Positions 33,717 to 45,562 of a DNA stretch of 64,000 bases are shown one piece after another (within the stretch, counting starts at the first letter, position 1; every line of letters starts with the position of its first letter). The translations under genes and the position numbers were made by a program. Origin of the DNA: Irpex lacteus (lineage: Eukaryota > Basidiomycota > Agaricomycetes > Polyporales > Irpicaceae); assembly GCA_001986395.2 (NCBI GenBank), contig MQVO02000003.1, forward strand, positions 1,488,001 through 1,552,000, in the 5' to 3' direction. Below the pieces are notes generated by a model that did no database searches, had not been told where the DNA came from, and worked only from the letters and a program-made list of their open reading frames with translations.

Positions 33717-35158
33717 TCAAGCCAGGATGGGGGATGAAGGCCTCCTCAAGAACACGAGGTTCCTCAATCCCTGTCCAATCTTCTTCACCCTCAACTTAAC
33801 CCCGGATCCTCTCTTACCGCCACTAGTAGTAGCAGCTTGAGTGTACTCGAACCGGTACTCTGGGTGCTCCGCAGACCCGCCAATGGTGTTCCTTCGAGCC
33901 AAAGCCATCCTCAGCTCGATCTCTCCACTAACAGAACAACCAGTGGCTGCACCAGAAGAGATGTCAACGGCATACGGACGACAGAAGTATGAAGATATGG
34001 GGTTATCTCCTTCTCCAAAGTCGAACGAGGGTTGCAAATCGAGTGAACGAGCACGAGGATGACCGAGTAAAGTGTATTCCGAATTAGGGGTACCGACACG
34101 GGATAAAGCGTGAGGGTTGGTGGAAAGAATTGTATAGGGAGAAGACTTCCTAATTGCCGTGTAGAATGGACGTGAAGGGGATCCTAAAGGTACTGCACTG
34201 AATACACGATCCAAGCTGGGAAGAGGGTTCGTGGTTGCGGCGGTAGAATCACCCTGAGCGATAACAGCAGGAGAATTGAGCGGTGTTGGTGGTATGTTAG
34301 TGGCCTCGTTGGGAGCAATCTTTGAGAGCCGGAAACCGGTCCTGCTTCGGAGTGAAGCACCCATAGACCGTTGACGGCTCAGCGAGAAGCGTTGCTTGCG
34401 TCTTAAAGTTCGTTGAGGGCTATGCGTGGGGGTGCAGATTGGTGGCGACGTCTTCTGCTGTTCTAATTCAGGTGTGTTCGGGTCCGTAGGGTCGGGCTTA
34501 ACTAGAGAGGAGGGAGAAGATGCTTCCACGTGCTCAGTACGGGTGACGATGATCGATCGCACGTAGAAGTTAGCCTCCGGGCTCTGTATAATATGATGAT
34601 AAGTATTGGTGGGCCCCATTGCTAAAGCTTTACGTACCAAGTGTGCAGCAGCAGCTACGTCACCTATAGAGAGCACAGCCGCATCGCGACGCCTCTTCTT
34701 CCTCAAGGTCGTAGTTTCGGGACGGTACAGAGCGAATGCGTCCACACTTCTGGAAGCCTGTTCTTGTGTGGGCTTGTACAGGGTACTGGTGAGCCGTTGT
34801 TGAATCTTGCGAAGCTGCTCCTTCTGGACATCGTTCAATGGCTGAGGCGCGCTCACTCGACGGCGTTTCACAGACCCATTCTGGTCGGTCATGCGCGCAC
34901 ATCCCGACCGCGTGCACTGAAGGCACAGTTCGCCCCGAGAGTTCACGAAGCCGCAGGTGGGGCACTGGAAGAGAGGCCTGTTCGGGGGTGCAATCTGTTT
35001 AAGGGGCATAGATGCCCATCGTTTAAGCTACATGTCAAAGATTAGATGACTAGGCATGAGAAGAGCTGGGTTGTGGTACTCACGTTCTGCAGCCGTTTCT
35101 CTGTGGCCCTCCAAACCCTTATAGGACTCGCGTCAGGAGTGGCAGCTTCGGTGGTCAT
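33717..35158 (-). CDS. Putative zinc-ribbon protein, function unknown
   Basis: Two exons: start MTTEATPD-like leader at 35158 (reads MTTEAATPDASPIRVWRATE), donor GTGAGT after QN, acceptor TGTAG, then LKRWASMPLKQIAPPNRPLF. A four-cysteine knuckle follows: FQCPTCGFVNSRGELCLQC then TRSGC, compatible with a small zinc ribbon. The rest (about 400 residues) is basic and Ser/Pro-rich with nuclear-localisation-like stretches (VKRRRVSAP, RKKRRRDAA, RRKQRFSLSRQRS). Not assigned to a known family; a nuclear role is inferred from the basic stretches and zinc knuckle only. Confidence 0.75.
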
Positions 35159-36036
35159 GGCGTCACAGCGTAACTGTCGTGAAGGTAGTAGAGAGATAGG
35201 AAGGGAAAGACCTCAAGGAGTCAAGTAAAGAGCAGAGGAGATGAGAAGGGGAAGCCCGAGATAAAGCTGCAGCTGACTAGGAACGTGGAGGAGGCCAGGA
35301 CAAACAGTTGGGTACGCGTCAGCAATGAACATTGTCCTTACGCAGGAAACGAGGCTGGCCTCTAACTCTATCCATTCATCCGCCCGGTCGGGTATCCATA
35401 TATACCTTTCATCGGCAGCCGATGCCATAACCAACTCGACGACCATTGTCAGCCAAGGGCTGAAACAGCAATTTTAAAGTTGAAAATCATGTTAGCCGTC
35501 GAATCGCGAGAGCCAGCCACCCTGCGTCCATCCACCCTCGAGCGTGGTAACAACGATTACATAGAAAGAATATTCTGTATGAGATATGTCGGGCTGCAGG
35601 CAATGGTGGTCGTGGTAAGAGCATGGCGGTCCAGACTTGTGTAGTTCGCCAAACCCAATCATCGGCTGACGGTCCGATCGTAGGGCCACTTACTGGTACT
35701 CATAGCAATGCAAGTGTAGTGCGTCGTCAAGGGCAACGACACATTCAGCGTATGCATGGTGACCGCAAGAGGGTCGCACAATCCAGTCCTGGCGAGATGA
35801 TTGCTCAAAATATCAGCACAGCAGAATCCGCGTCCATGAAAGACTCCAAGTAGTCAGCTCAGAAATGCACAAAAGGATATGAGACGCACCGCATACGGAG
35901 GTAGCTGTGGGACTTGATGCACGCCTTATACCATAACAGGTGAGACAACCGCATTATATTGCAGAACACCACAATTCGCCACCAACTGCGGCTGAGAGCT
36001 GCGAGACCAAGTCTTGAAACCAGGAGACCACAACCT
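35159..36036. other. Intergenic
   Basis: Between the zinc-ribbon start and the RING-like stop. A TATA-like ATATATACC (minus TATATAT) lies at about 35397. No gene was recognised. Confidence 0.5.
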
Positions 36037-37749
36037 CTAAACGTACAACGCGATAGCACCAATAGCATCGTCCATCTTCCACTCTTCCTCGCCACGCATT
36101 CGCACACTGCCATGCTCCTTGCAGCACCCGGCTACAGGACAGAACCACTCGTGTCTCGCTTCGACCACGGGCTTCCGAGCCCTGCCTTTACCCTTCGCCT
36201 TGGGCTTGGACAAGTTCGCATTGGATGTTTCCATCTGAACTGAACTGCTGGCGCCGGTCGTACCACGCCGTGGGAGTGGACGTACAGGGCGCGTGGAGCG
36301 TGTAGCCGGCGGTACAGGTTGAGCAGGAGTCGAGGCGACTGAAGCCATGGAGACGTCGTTCATGGCTACCGAGGCGAGTGAGCGATTTCCGCGAGGACGC
36401 AAACGGGATCGCATAGACGTATCATCCGTCATTAGAAGGTCAAGGCCCAAGTCGCCCATGGATGGATCTCGTTCGACTGCCTTTCTCTTGCCCTTGCGAT
36501 CAGCAGGTACAGCGACAATTCTGCTCTTGCCACTACTATATGACCGTTTTAGAGTCTTTCCTGCAATCTCAGGTACAGTCTTGTCCTGAATGATATACTC
36601 CGGGCGCATAAGTTCTCCGATACACTTCCCGTCGAGCATGTGACCACATCTCAAAGCCCACACACGAAGTTTCTTCGCCTCCTCGCCCGATAATTCAGGA
36701 CCACCTTGACCTGACATGACGAGCGGATCCAAACAACGAGCACAGACGAGAGTGGGCTGCTGCTCAGGTGCAGGTGGACTATTAGCTGATTCGGTGACGT
36801 GACCATCATCGTGTATCACGAGAACAGTTGCAGGTGGGGTCTTCGCAGGTTTCGATTCGAAGTGGAAGGTAAAACCTGGCTGTGGCTCTCCGGGATGTGT
36901 ATAGGAGGGAATCCAGGCAGGGGGCTTAGGAGCTGTCTTTGGGAACCCGAAGTTCCCATTGTGTCGATGTCCTTCGGGAAGCCATTCACCGTCCCACGGA
37001 TCATCACCCCAGTCAGCCTCCATGAAGTCGGCAAAGTCCAAGTATGGGACGTGTCCGGGAGGCGGCTCTGGTCGTGCACCGAAGTAATGCATAATAGTGT
37101 CCGCGATAACGCCGAACGGGCGGAATTGGCGTCCCTGCTGAGCCTCTTGCGCGCGCTGTCTGTTCTCTGTTTCTCGCCGATTTAAAGCAAGGAGCGCACC
37201 TCCCAGCCCTAGGGCAGGCTGATGGTGCGAGCGAGGTGCACCTCGAGGAGGAAGTACCGGAGGTTGAGGGCTGGGAGGTCGTTGATCAAGCTGAACCTCA
37301 AATGCGAATGGAGCATGATTAGGAATGATTACGGGGGGCTGATTTGCATGAGAAGGATGTCTTGAATACCGTCTGGGAAGTGCAGGCACAGGAGGGATGG
37401 TGTGGTGCTGCGCTGCAGGAGCGGGAGGCGAAAATAATCTCCTACGCGAAGCTCCTGTGCTGGGTGAGGACGCGCCACTAATTAGGACAAAGCGCCTTCA
37501 CACACCTGATAGTGGACGAGGCGCTGCCTCGTCGTCGTCACTGTCGATGACATATACAACGCGCTGACGCCTGGCTGGCGGACGTCCGTGGACTGGAGGT
37601 GAGTTTGAGAGAGAAATAGACTGAGATTGTCGTGTTGAGGAGCTTGGTCCAGCGGCAATTTCGTCTGGGAGGGCATCTACATCGATGATTTCGGAAGTCC
37701 GCCTTTGATGTGACGGGCCTGCTTGACTGTAGAGTTCGATGTCAGACAT
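36037..37749 (-). CDS. Probable RING-type zinc-finger protein
   Basis: Two exons are inferred, start MSDIELYSQAGPSHQRRTSE at 37749; the intron (about 37410-37496) has donor GTGTGT and acceptor CACAG. The N-terminal half is disordered. Then LVCARCLDPLVM gives a CxxC pair and LRVWALRCGHMLDGKCIGEL a Cys-x-His...Cys set, the first part of a RING. After a roughly 110-residue basic, disordered insert comes HEWFCPVAGCC, which could supply the last metal pair. This split RING, with acidic SDDDEAAP-type motifs near the N-terminus, suggests a nuclear ubiquitin or SUMO-linked ligase, by inference. Confidence 0.75.
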
Positions 37750-38788
37750 TCTTTGTATGCAGAATGTGACAATGAAAAGGTCGAGGACGTCGTGGTCAGC
37801 GTTGAAGACGGATAAGGACACAACGGCAGAGCAGCCGGCGTTGGGCTCCCAGTTGTCACGTGGTAGAAACAAATAAATGTACACAGGACCAAACACACAT
37901 GCCTCAAATTTTCGGCGCATCTCATCCAGCGCTCCGTCGTATGCGTTTTGTCTCAAACCTCTTTCTTCGCCTGGTGAGTTTATGTTTCTTTTGTCGAGCA
38001 GGCTCCCAGCAAGCGTGCTTTTTGTGATGACTTTATTCTCTTCCCCGTCCTACACGACCATGCCGAGAAACAGAGTAGTCTGTTCGCAACAGACTAGCGT
38101 TCTACGGGACGCACAGCGTACATGCCAGTGCCATTTCGTCTGATTCCCACCTTCTCTGAAGCTTATGAAGATCATTCGCTGACCTCCTCTCCTCTAGATT
38201 ATGACGATTGTAAGCAGACATCGTTGTAGGAATCTTGTATAGTGTGAGTATCTCGTCGTCACCTGTTCAGTCGCACTCGCGACTTCATGATGAATATTTC
38301 CGTACATTCGCAGTTTTCACCCTAGCGCCCTCCTTAACGGGAGTACTCCCCCAATGCGGAACGTCTACATTCCCCCTTCATACCGTGTGGAACCCAAAAT
38401 CGCATGGTGAAGTCGTGGGCCGCCTTAATGGTGCGCTGGGCGGGAAGCGGGGGTCGGCGCGGTGAGGGTAGCAAGTACCTTCCTTTGGATGTCTGACCCT
38501 TCCCATTCCTTCAAGTCTTATGTCGTCTATACCGATGCTGACCTACCTCACAGATCACATATTGTTATAGCTGATTTCCCATGCAAGGTGATTGGAAAGC
38601 TATCGCATGCCCATGATATACCATCTGATTAATAATTGTTACGCTACGATTTCCTGTACATACGTTCAGCTACTTATTCAATGATTCCTGCAATTATATA
38701 TGTGAAGTGGCAATGGCCTGGAGTGTCGTGCAAAAATTCTCTCGACGGTCATGATGATCCATGAGATGATCTCATATCGATCCACCGT
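37750..38788. other. Divergent intergenic region
   Basis: About 1 kb between the RING-like gene and the aldo/keto reductase. A TATATATG box at about 38693 may serve the reductase. No gene was recognised. Confidence 0.5.
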
Positions 38789-40092
38789 ATGACTCCAACA
38801 ACAGCACGCCTTACCCGGGAGGTAAACCGGCTTGCGACTAAACATCCACGCAAGATGGCGTTCAATCTGCAGAGCAAGAAAAAGGTTGGTTGGTTCCTGT
38901 GGTATCGAGTATTCTTGAGACTGACATGCGTCGATGATGTCGCAGCTTCACGATGGTGCAGAAATCCCCATCCTGGGATTCGGTACGTCCCACGAGGTAT
39001 CGATTTGCAGCGTAACGAAATGATGATTGTCGTAAAGGAACCTATGAACTTGAAGGGCCTTCTGTCATAGAACCTTTAACATGGGCATTAGAGGTAGGTC
39101 AATGTATAAACTAATAGTCGGTCCGTTGATCTAACCCATCTCTGCAGGCCGGCTATCGCCACATTGTAACGTCCCGAGACACCTGCTTACCGTTCTGGCT
39201 GCTCATGTCTTCGTCTAGGACGGCGCAACTTGGTACTATAACGAGAAAGAATGTGGACAGGCCATCCATGCATGGCTCAAGAAGACAGGCACCCCTCGTT
39301 CGGAGATCTTCTGGACAACCAAATTGAAGGACAACGTCTCGTACGACGCCACTATGAAGGCAATCGATGCATCGCTTAAGGCAATCGGTTTCGACTATAT
39401 CGACTTGTACCTTTTGCACTCCGCGATCGGAGGACCTGAAATCAGGAAGGAGTGTTGGCGTGCCGTATGCGACGCGAAGAGGCAAGGCAAGGTCAAGAGC
39501 ATTGGCGTCAGCAACTTCGGTGTGAAACACATACAGGAGATGCTCGAGCAGGGAGTTGAACTCCCCGTTCTCAACCAGGTTAGGTCACTTTCGAAAACCG
39601 GTCTTGCCTCTTCCGGCGGGTGGCTGATCGCTACCTGTTTTAGGTCGACTTACATCCGTTCATGACAAGGACGGATATCGTTGAGATATGCCAGAAACAC
39701 AATATCGCGCTCGAGGCCTGGGGTCCACTCGTTCGGGGACTCCGTTTCACACATCCATCTATTGTCAGCCTAGCTGAGAAGTACAACAAGAGCGCTGCCC
39801 AAGTGCTCTTGAGATATTCCATACAGAAGGTGCGGCGTCATAATTGTGGACTACAGGATAGGGGTTGACGTTATATGATAGGGTTTCATTCCTATTCCCA
39901 AAGCATCCTCCAAGGAGCGGATCATATCTAACACTCAGATTTATGACTTCGAGCTCTCGGACGATGAAATGAAGCATCTGGACAGTTTGGATGAAGGTCT
40001 GTCTGCGCGTTTTTCTCGCCATTCTCTCCCATTCAACCTCGGCTGTTTTTGTAGCTCTTGTCACAGACTGGGAAGTGACAACATGTCCGTAA
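38789..40092 (+). CDS. Aldo/keto reductase
   Basis: Many exons joined into about 330 residues. Core landmarks: LHDGAEIPILGFG, then the catalytic Asp and Tyr in DGATWYYNEKECGQAI, the catalytic Lys in IFWTTKLKDN, the catalytic His in YIDLYLLHSA, followed by GKVKSIGVSNFGVKHI, LEAWGPLVRG and the NADP-binding GFIPIPKASSKERI. So all four catalytic residues are present. The enzyme reduces carbonyls with NAD(P)H; substrate unknown. The ATG at 38855 (MAFNLQSKKK) is an alternative start in the same frame, giving the more usual N-terminus. Convergent with the aminotransferase, 114 bp apart. Confidence 0.9.
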
Positions 40093-40206
40093 ACCGCAGT
40101 TGTCGGAACTAGTTATTCGTAAAGCAGACATTTTAAACTATACATAGAAATACAGGCACTTCGCCATGGTATATCCTCCATGGGGTTACGGCCACCGAGC
40201 ACTCAC

Positions 40207-41625
40207 TTACTCATCAAGCGGCCACCCGAACGCTGTTTCGCACTCCTTCAACCGCTCGCACACCCTCTTCACTTTTTCATCGTTCACATTCGCTACCGAG
40301 AAACGAATCCATCTACCCATTCCACCCTCCGCTTTGCCGCCTTGGCCAGGGCCGAAGAAGCCCGCCGGTAAGCAAATCACGCCGATTTCTTGTGCAAGGC
40401 GTTTGCAGACATCGGATGCATCTACTCCGCTGAATGGGTGTTTGACAAACGCGTAGTACGCGCCCTGGCTACCTATGTGCCATCGTTTAGGGAGAGAATT
40501 CTTGAATAGAACGTGACGCGCTTGCACGGCGAGAGCGGACTCTCGCACGAACGGCCGCAGGGACGGGAGTAACGGAGCCAGAGCCCTCTGCGCAGGGCGA
40601 GGAGCGCAGATTTGCGTGTTATCAAGAGCAGTGTTTAGCGCAGGGCTGATAGAAGGGGACGAGACCACGAGGCCTAATCGATGCCCTGGTATACAGTAAG
40701 ACTTGGAGAAGGAGAAGAGATGGATAAGAGTTTGACGCCAATTCCATGACGGGGGTAGAGATGAGACGTGGCCAGTTGAGAAGAGTCGATGAGGCGGACC
40801 GTCAATAACGAAATCCCGATAGGTTTCATCTATGATTAGAGGCAGTTTGTGCTCATAAGCCAAAGCCGCGAACGAATGAATGAGTTCTGGCGTATATATC
40901 GCTCCCGTCTGAATACGTTAGCAGTGGTCAGGTGCATGATTGTAATATCTACCTACCGGATTGTTCGGTGTAACGAGGACAATGGCTCGAGTAGCTGGAG
41001 TAATCAACTTGGCGCATTGGCTCACTGAGGGCTGGAAGCCGTCTTCGGCAGAAGTTCTCAGCCAGACGGGTGTGATACCAAGCATGGTGAGTGTCATTCT
41101 ATCCTGAAACATTAGTCCTTTGGCATGCATAGTAAACGGGAAGACTTACTCGTGATTAAAATACCACGGCACTGGCAGGATTACCTCATCGCCCTTGCCG
41201 GCGACGGTCATCGCTGCAGCTGCAAAGGCAAGGTTGCACCCAGCAGTGATAGAGACATCGTCTCGAGTGACATCGGCGTCAGGACCATAGGCAGCCCTCA
41301 TCTCTCCAACGACAGCATCGCGAAGCGACGGTTCTCCAGCATTGGGCACATAGCCACAACTACTAGGGTCCGAGCTGGCCGCCGCAAGAGCGTCCAGAAG
41401 AGACGGAGGCGGCGGTATACCAGGCACACCCTGCGACATGTCTAACAGGGGTCGCTCAGGAGTTTCCTTATACGCTTCGGACCATTCGTATGCCTGAGGG
41501 ATACTAAATCAAGTGAGTCAATAAGCGGCATGTTGGAGCTTGTAGAAGATCAAGCGTTAGTCCACTTACGGCGGACGACTTGTGCTCTCGATCGACTTTG
41601 ACAAACGAAATGAAACGGGCGACAT
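40207..41625 (-). CDS. Class I/II PLP-dependent aminotransferase
   Basis: Exons inferred from the start MSPVSFRLSKSIESTSRPP at 41625. Landmarks: IPQAYEWSEAYKETPERPLL, MSQGVPGIPPPP, GYVPNAGEPSLRDAVVGEM, VSITAGCNLAFAAAAMTV, VPWYFNHE, VLVTPNNP (PLP-pocket Asn), LIIDETYRDF (Asp that pairs with the pyridine nitrogen), and FSFSKSYCIPGHRLGLVV with the Schiff-base Lys and phosphate-binding Arg. The C-terminus ends FGWPLDE at 40207. It transfers amino groups between amino and 2-oxo acids; substrate unknown. An in-frame ATG at 41769 would extend the N-terminus. Confidence 0.92.
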
Positions 41626-42125
41626 TCTCCTCGGGTCTCGTGAACGTAGTGCGCTGGATGCACTGGTGCTGGTCAGGCGCGATTTGGAAGATAGGACTGA
41701 CCAGTGGGACCTGAATGCGGCCGAGCGTGGGAATTGTATAAGCCGGGACATATAGAGCCGATTCAACACGTAGAACAGTCAATCAACGACGTGCTCGCTG
41801 TGCATTGACTACTGGCTTTGTCGTTCTCATCATGAGAGAGGACGTCGGGATCCTGTGAATTGACAGATCTAAAATAGGACAACAGAAGCCGCCACAGGTG
41901 AACATCACACTTGGCGCTTAGCTAGTAACACTTGATTACAACTCTCACCACTTTTGTCGTGCCCATGCTTGGTATGTATGAACAGGTCGAATAAAGTGGG
42001 TTCTCGACCACATCACCGTATGTCTATGGCTGGTACACTAGTGCGATGTCCTTACGACACTTCATTTACAGGTCGCCGCATCGGCACATTGTCGCGCTTC
42101 ATCTACTAGGTTCAGCACAGCTATC
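41626..42125. other. Divergent promoter region
   Basis: Between the aminotransferase and ARV1. No gene was recognised. Confidence 0.5.
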
Positions 42126-43645
42126 ATGCCTATATGCACAAGTTGCACACAGCCAACTCCGTATCTGTATACGGTATATGACTCTGCAGATAATCTGCGT
42201 CTAGAACAATGCGTACGCTGTTAGTATTGTTCCTACATCACACTGTGCTGAAAGCCCGGTAGACATCGTGTCACGCGTTTGCAGACCCATACGTTGAACA
42301 TGACATGCTTACGCTATGGCTTGATTTAATTCTATTGAAGCGAGACGTCTATCGTCACCTTCTCTATAACCGTGGTACAGGCGCACGAATACTCAGTGAG
42401 AAAGGGCCCCAGAAGACAGACGATTCTGCTGCCCCGTCAGCACCGGACCAAAGACCCAATGGAGTCAAGGAATCAAGGCACAGCACAGACGAACACTCAC
42501 TAGTATTGTCATCACGAGAGATGGTACGTTTACGTTGCTTCGGCATGGTACGAATTTTTCATTGTCCAGTAGCAACGTTGGCTTCACATCTTCAGGCTTG
42601 GAAGTGCCCTCATCGTCATTGATGCATGTAAGCAATAAGTCTTCCTGCCTCTCACGGTCGACCGACATGCTAACGACGTCTGTTTACGAATCAAGTCATT
42701 CGTTGGACACACTTCAGTAAGTTTGCGGACTTTATCGCTGCGGGCCCACAGGTGACACACGCTCCTGCATCTTAGGTTCGGACATGACGTCTGACGGGCT
42801 GTATACGGATGTATTGAAGTGGAATCAAGACGCGGTGGAAGGATTCCTCCGAACCTTTGTAGGCTGCTTTATCGGTAAGTGTATATGGCTTGATCACTCC
42901 ACTATTCCGAAACACTAGAGCTCACTTTGCTACCAGAGACCGTAGGGTTTCATGGAGGCGTTATACTTGCGAGCTTCGTGATCCTGCACGCTCTGGATTG
43001 GGCGCGCTCAAGCATACTCAGAAAGCCATCACCGCGGTCCGGGATCCGTCAAGAGTTTAGGTTCGTAAACTTGTCTGATCACGGCCTTGATTCTGCAAAG
43101 GTTCTCCACGGAGAAGAGCAGGAACACCGCTATTGGCATTTTCACTGATGCACCTATACTAGGTATTCGCATATCCCACTGACGATCTTTTACTCTTCTC
43201 TCAACAAACTCTTCCTGCTGTTCCTTCTGACGATATGGCGTCCGGCATCTACTTCTTCCGGCGTCTCCCAACGCCCACTGCCACCGCAATACAACGCGAG
43301 CCACCTATTTACCAATCCTATAATTGTGGGAGCACTCGAGGTGTTGGATGACGACAAGCTTGACCGTGAATGGATAGTCAGGAACGTTCTGGGAGGCATG
43401 GCTGCTGGTTTCGGACTGCGAGGTAAGTCCATATTCAGTACCATTTTCCGACGAATGGGAAAAGAACGAGCTAACTCGGCTCAGTTGTATTGGACTGTCA
43501 TCCTCTGTTTACGACGGTGGTTGTTCTGGCTGGCTGGGCTGTCAAGACAGTTCTTGCCAGTCTGGTCGTCAGCTGGGTGGGAGCGGGTATCAATGGAACC
43601 TCACGCTTTACAGGTGAGATGTGGCTCGCGTACAGTATACCTTGA
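42126..43645 (+). CDS. ARV1: ARV1, ER sterol/GPI lipid transport protein
   Basis: Eight or so exons are inferred. The start MPICTSCTQPTPYLYTVYDS plus the next exon join (LEQC then TSCHAFADPYVEHD) supply the two CxxC pairs of the conserved zinc-binding ARV1 homology domain. Then LWLDLILLKRDVYRHLLYNRG is the diagnostic block. A third exon reads RWLHIFRLGSALIVIDAFIRW (acceptor CCAGTAG). The rest holds multiple hydrophobic segments: ETVGFHGGVILASFVILHAL, IPLTIFYSSLNKLFLLFLLT, and HLFTNPIIVGALEVLDDDK to LFTTVVVLAGWAVKTVLASL. Arv1 sits in the ER membrane and is required for sterol and GPI-lipid homeostasis. Stop at 43645. Confidence 0.88.
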
Positions 43646-43794
43646 TGAATCTGTAACCGAAAACAAAACTTGATAATGAGGTCTCGTTTATGTACGCACT
43701 GGGCAAACTCCTTTGTACATGCGATTTGCCCATGATAATTACTGCGAAATCAAAGGGCCACGAAACGAAGTTGAGTCATAAAGATGAATTGGTC

Positions 43795-43799
43795 AAAAA
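43795..43799 (-). terminator. RNA polymerase III terminator of the tRNA gene
   Basis: A run of five T on the minus strand directly 3' of the tRNA. Confidence 0.7.
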
Positions 43800-43800
43800 T

Positions 43801-43888
43801 GAACCCCACCCGAGTCGAACGGATGACCTTGTGGACGCCGAATCGCTTAGCGCTGGAATCACACGCTCTACCACTGAGCTAGGGGTCC
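43801..43888 (-). tRNA. tRNA, probably Trp (CCA), with a short intron
   Basis: The minus strand folds as a tRNA: acceptor GGACCCC/GGGGTTC, D arm GCTC-loop-GAGC with AGTGGTA loop, T arm ATCCG-TTCGACT-CGGGT. Between D and T arms the anticodon stem TGTGA/CCACA encloses loop TTCCAGC plus about 17 extra bases, best read as anticodon CCA with an intron after position 37. One A-C mismatch sits at the base of the loop (31-39). The 5-base variable loop (AGGTC) excludes a class II tRNA. Internal promoter boxes are as expected. Confidence 0.7.
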
Positions 43889-44063
43889 GATATGAGTCGA
43901 CATTTGATATTGTATGTATATTGTAATGTACCAGCGCCCTAACTGCACCATCATTTGGGGATACTTAATGATGCTTGCGGCTTTCTGCAACGTTCACGTA
44001 CTGACTCTCCACTGAAACTGTGTTGCTGTATCATCCTAACTCGGGCGCAGCTCGGTATACAAT

Positions 44064-45303
44064 ATGGTTAAGGTCACCGTATCCTCCACGCGTAACACGT
44101 CGCTGGCTCCGGGACTTCCGTACGTCGTTGATATTGCCGGAAAGACAGCAGACACAGCAACCGTGGCAGACGTGAAAGCTGCTTTCGCGTCAAAGTACCC
44201 CAAGGTACGAGAGCCGCTAACACAGAGTGCTTACTTACTAAACAATTAATCAGTTCTACACATCTAGGCAGAAACTCAGCACAAAAGATGACAAGAAGGC
44301 TTTACCTGACGAAGCAACCTTGGCTACTATTGGTGTCGTAGATGGCGGTGAGCTGGTAGTAAAGGATCTCGGACCTCAAATTAGCTGGACTACGGTCTTT
44401 GTTATTGAATATGTGCGTGCAATCCTGGACCCGTACCGGCGTTTCTCATGGAGCTCGTTTTATTCAGATCGGCCCCCTCATTGTTCACCCTCTAATATAC
44501 AACTTTCCTCACATCTTTTATGGGGGTCTCGTTCAACATAGCTTGCTTCAAAAGTATGTATCAAAATCCTCTGTCCTTCCTTTCCCTAATATGCAGTTAG
44601 GTTCGTCTACGCTCAAGTAATCTTGCACTTCCTCAAGCGCGAATTGGAAACACTCTTTGTCCACCGCTTCTCTCACGGAACAATGCCATTCGCATATATT
44701 TTCCGCAAGTGCGTGCAATCTTACCTGAGGAGCGGTTTATCTCTGACGTCGTTGTAGCTCCTTCCATTACCACATCTTTGGCGGAGTATTCCTCGCGTAT
44801 GCTGTGTATAGCCCAACATATGGCGCATCGTCGCCGTATATCCAAGGCACGATTCGCGACGACCCCCGCTTCTTGTGGGCTTGTACCGCAGTCTGGCTGG
44901 TAGGTCCCATGTTGTTCCTTGAAGTCTCCAGTATCTCACGACTCTTTAGTGGGCTGAACTGTCGAACGGTCTCACGCACCTGAACCTCCGTAATTTGAGA
45001 CCTGCAGGCACGAAGAAGCGAGCAATTCCATACGGATACGGCTTCAACCTCGTTTCATGCCCCAACTACACTTTCGAGATCATAGGCTGGGCTGTCTTGG
45101 CCGTCATGACTGGAAGTTACGCTGGTGAGTTTGAAGCCATGGCCAAGCACGAATTTGAGCTTATACCCTACCTAGCATGGCTCTTTCTGTTCGCTGGTTC
45201 CTATTTCATGTGGATGTGGGCGGTCAAAAAGCACAGGAATTACAAGAAGGAGTTTGGCGACAAATATCCGAAGAGGAACATCCTCTTCCCGTTCATTTAC
45301 TGA
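44064..45303 (+). CDS. TSC13: Very-long-chain enoyl-CoA reductase (TSC13/TECR)
   Basis: Six or seven exons are inferred. The N-terminus (MVKVTVSSTRNTSLAP) begins a ubiquitin-like domain common in TECR proteins. The membrane domain shows IGPLIVHPLIYNFPHI, VILHFLKRELETLFVHRFSH, SFHYHIFGGVFLAYAVY and PYGYGFNLVSCPNYTFEI, the steroid 5-alpha-reductase C-terminal signature; it ends KYPKRNILFPFIY. The enzyme does the last step of the ER fatty-acid elongation cycle (trans-2-enoyl-CoA to acyl-CoA with NADPH), needed for sphingolipid chains. Confidence 0.93.
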
Positions 45304-45562
45304 GGTGCTTGGCTTCGACGCTTAATTTACAGTCATGCATCTCCAACCATCTCCCTGTTGCTTTGCAAATAGGCTCATCGAAGCCCAATAGACTCATTTC
45401 GCTTGTCATGTAAGAGACCGTAAGAGTTCGACATGAGCGTGTCAATCGACTTGATCAGAGCGCCCCGATCACGATGGCTGCAGGTCGGCGTCTATGTGAC
45501 AACGCTGATCTACTCCATCGCGTCTCAGGCATTCGTCCACGCACGACTTACTGTAAACAGCC

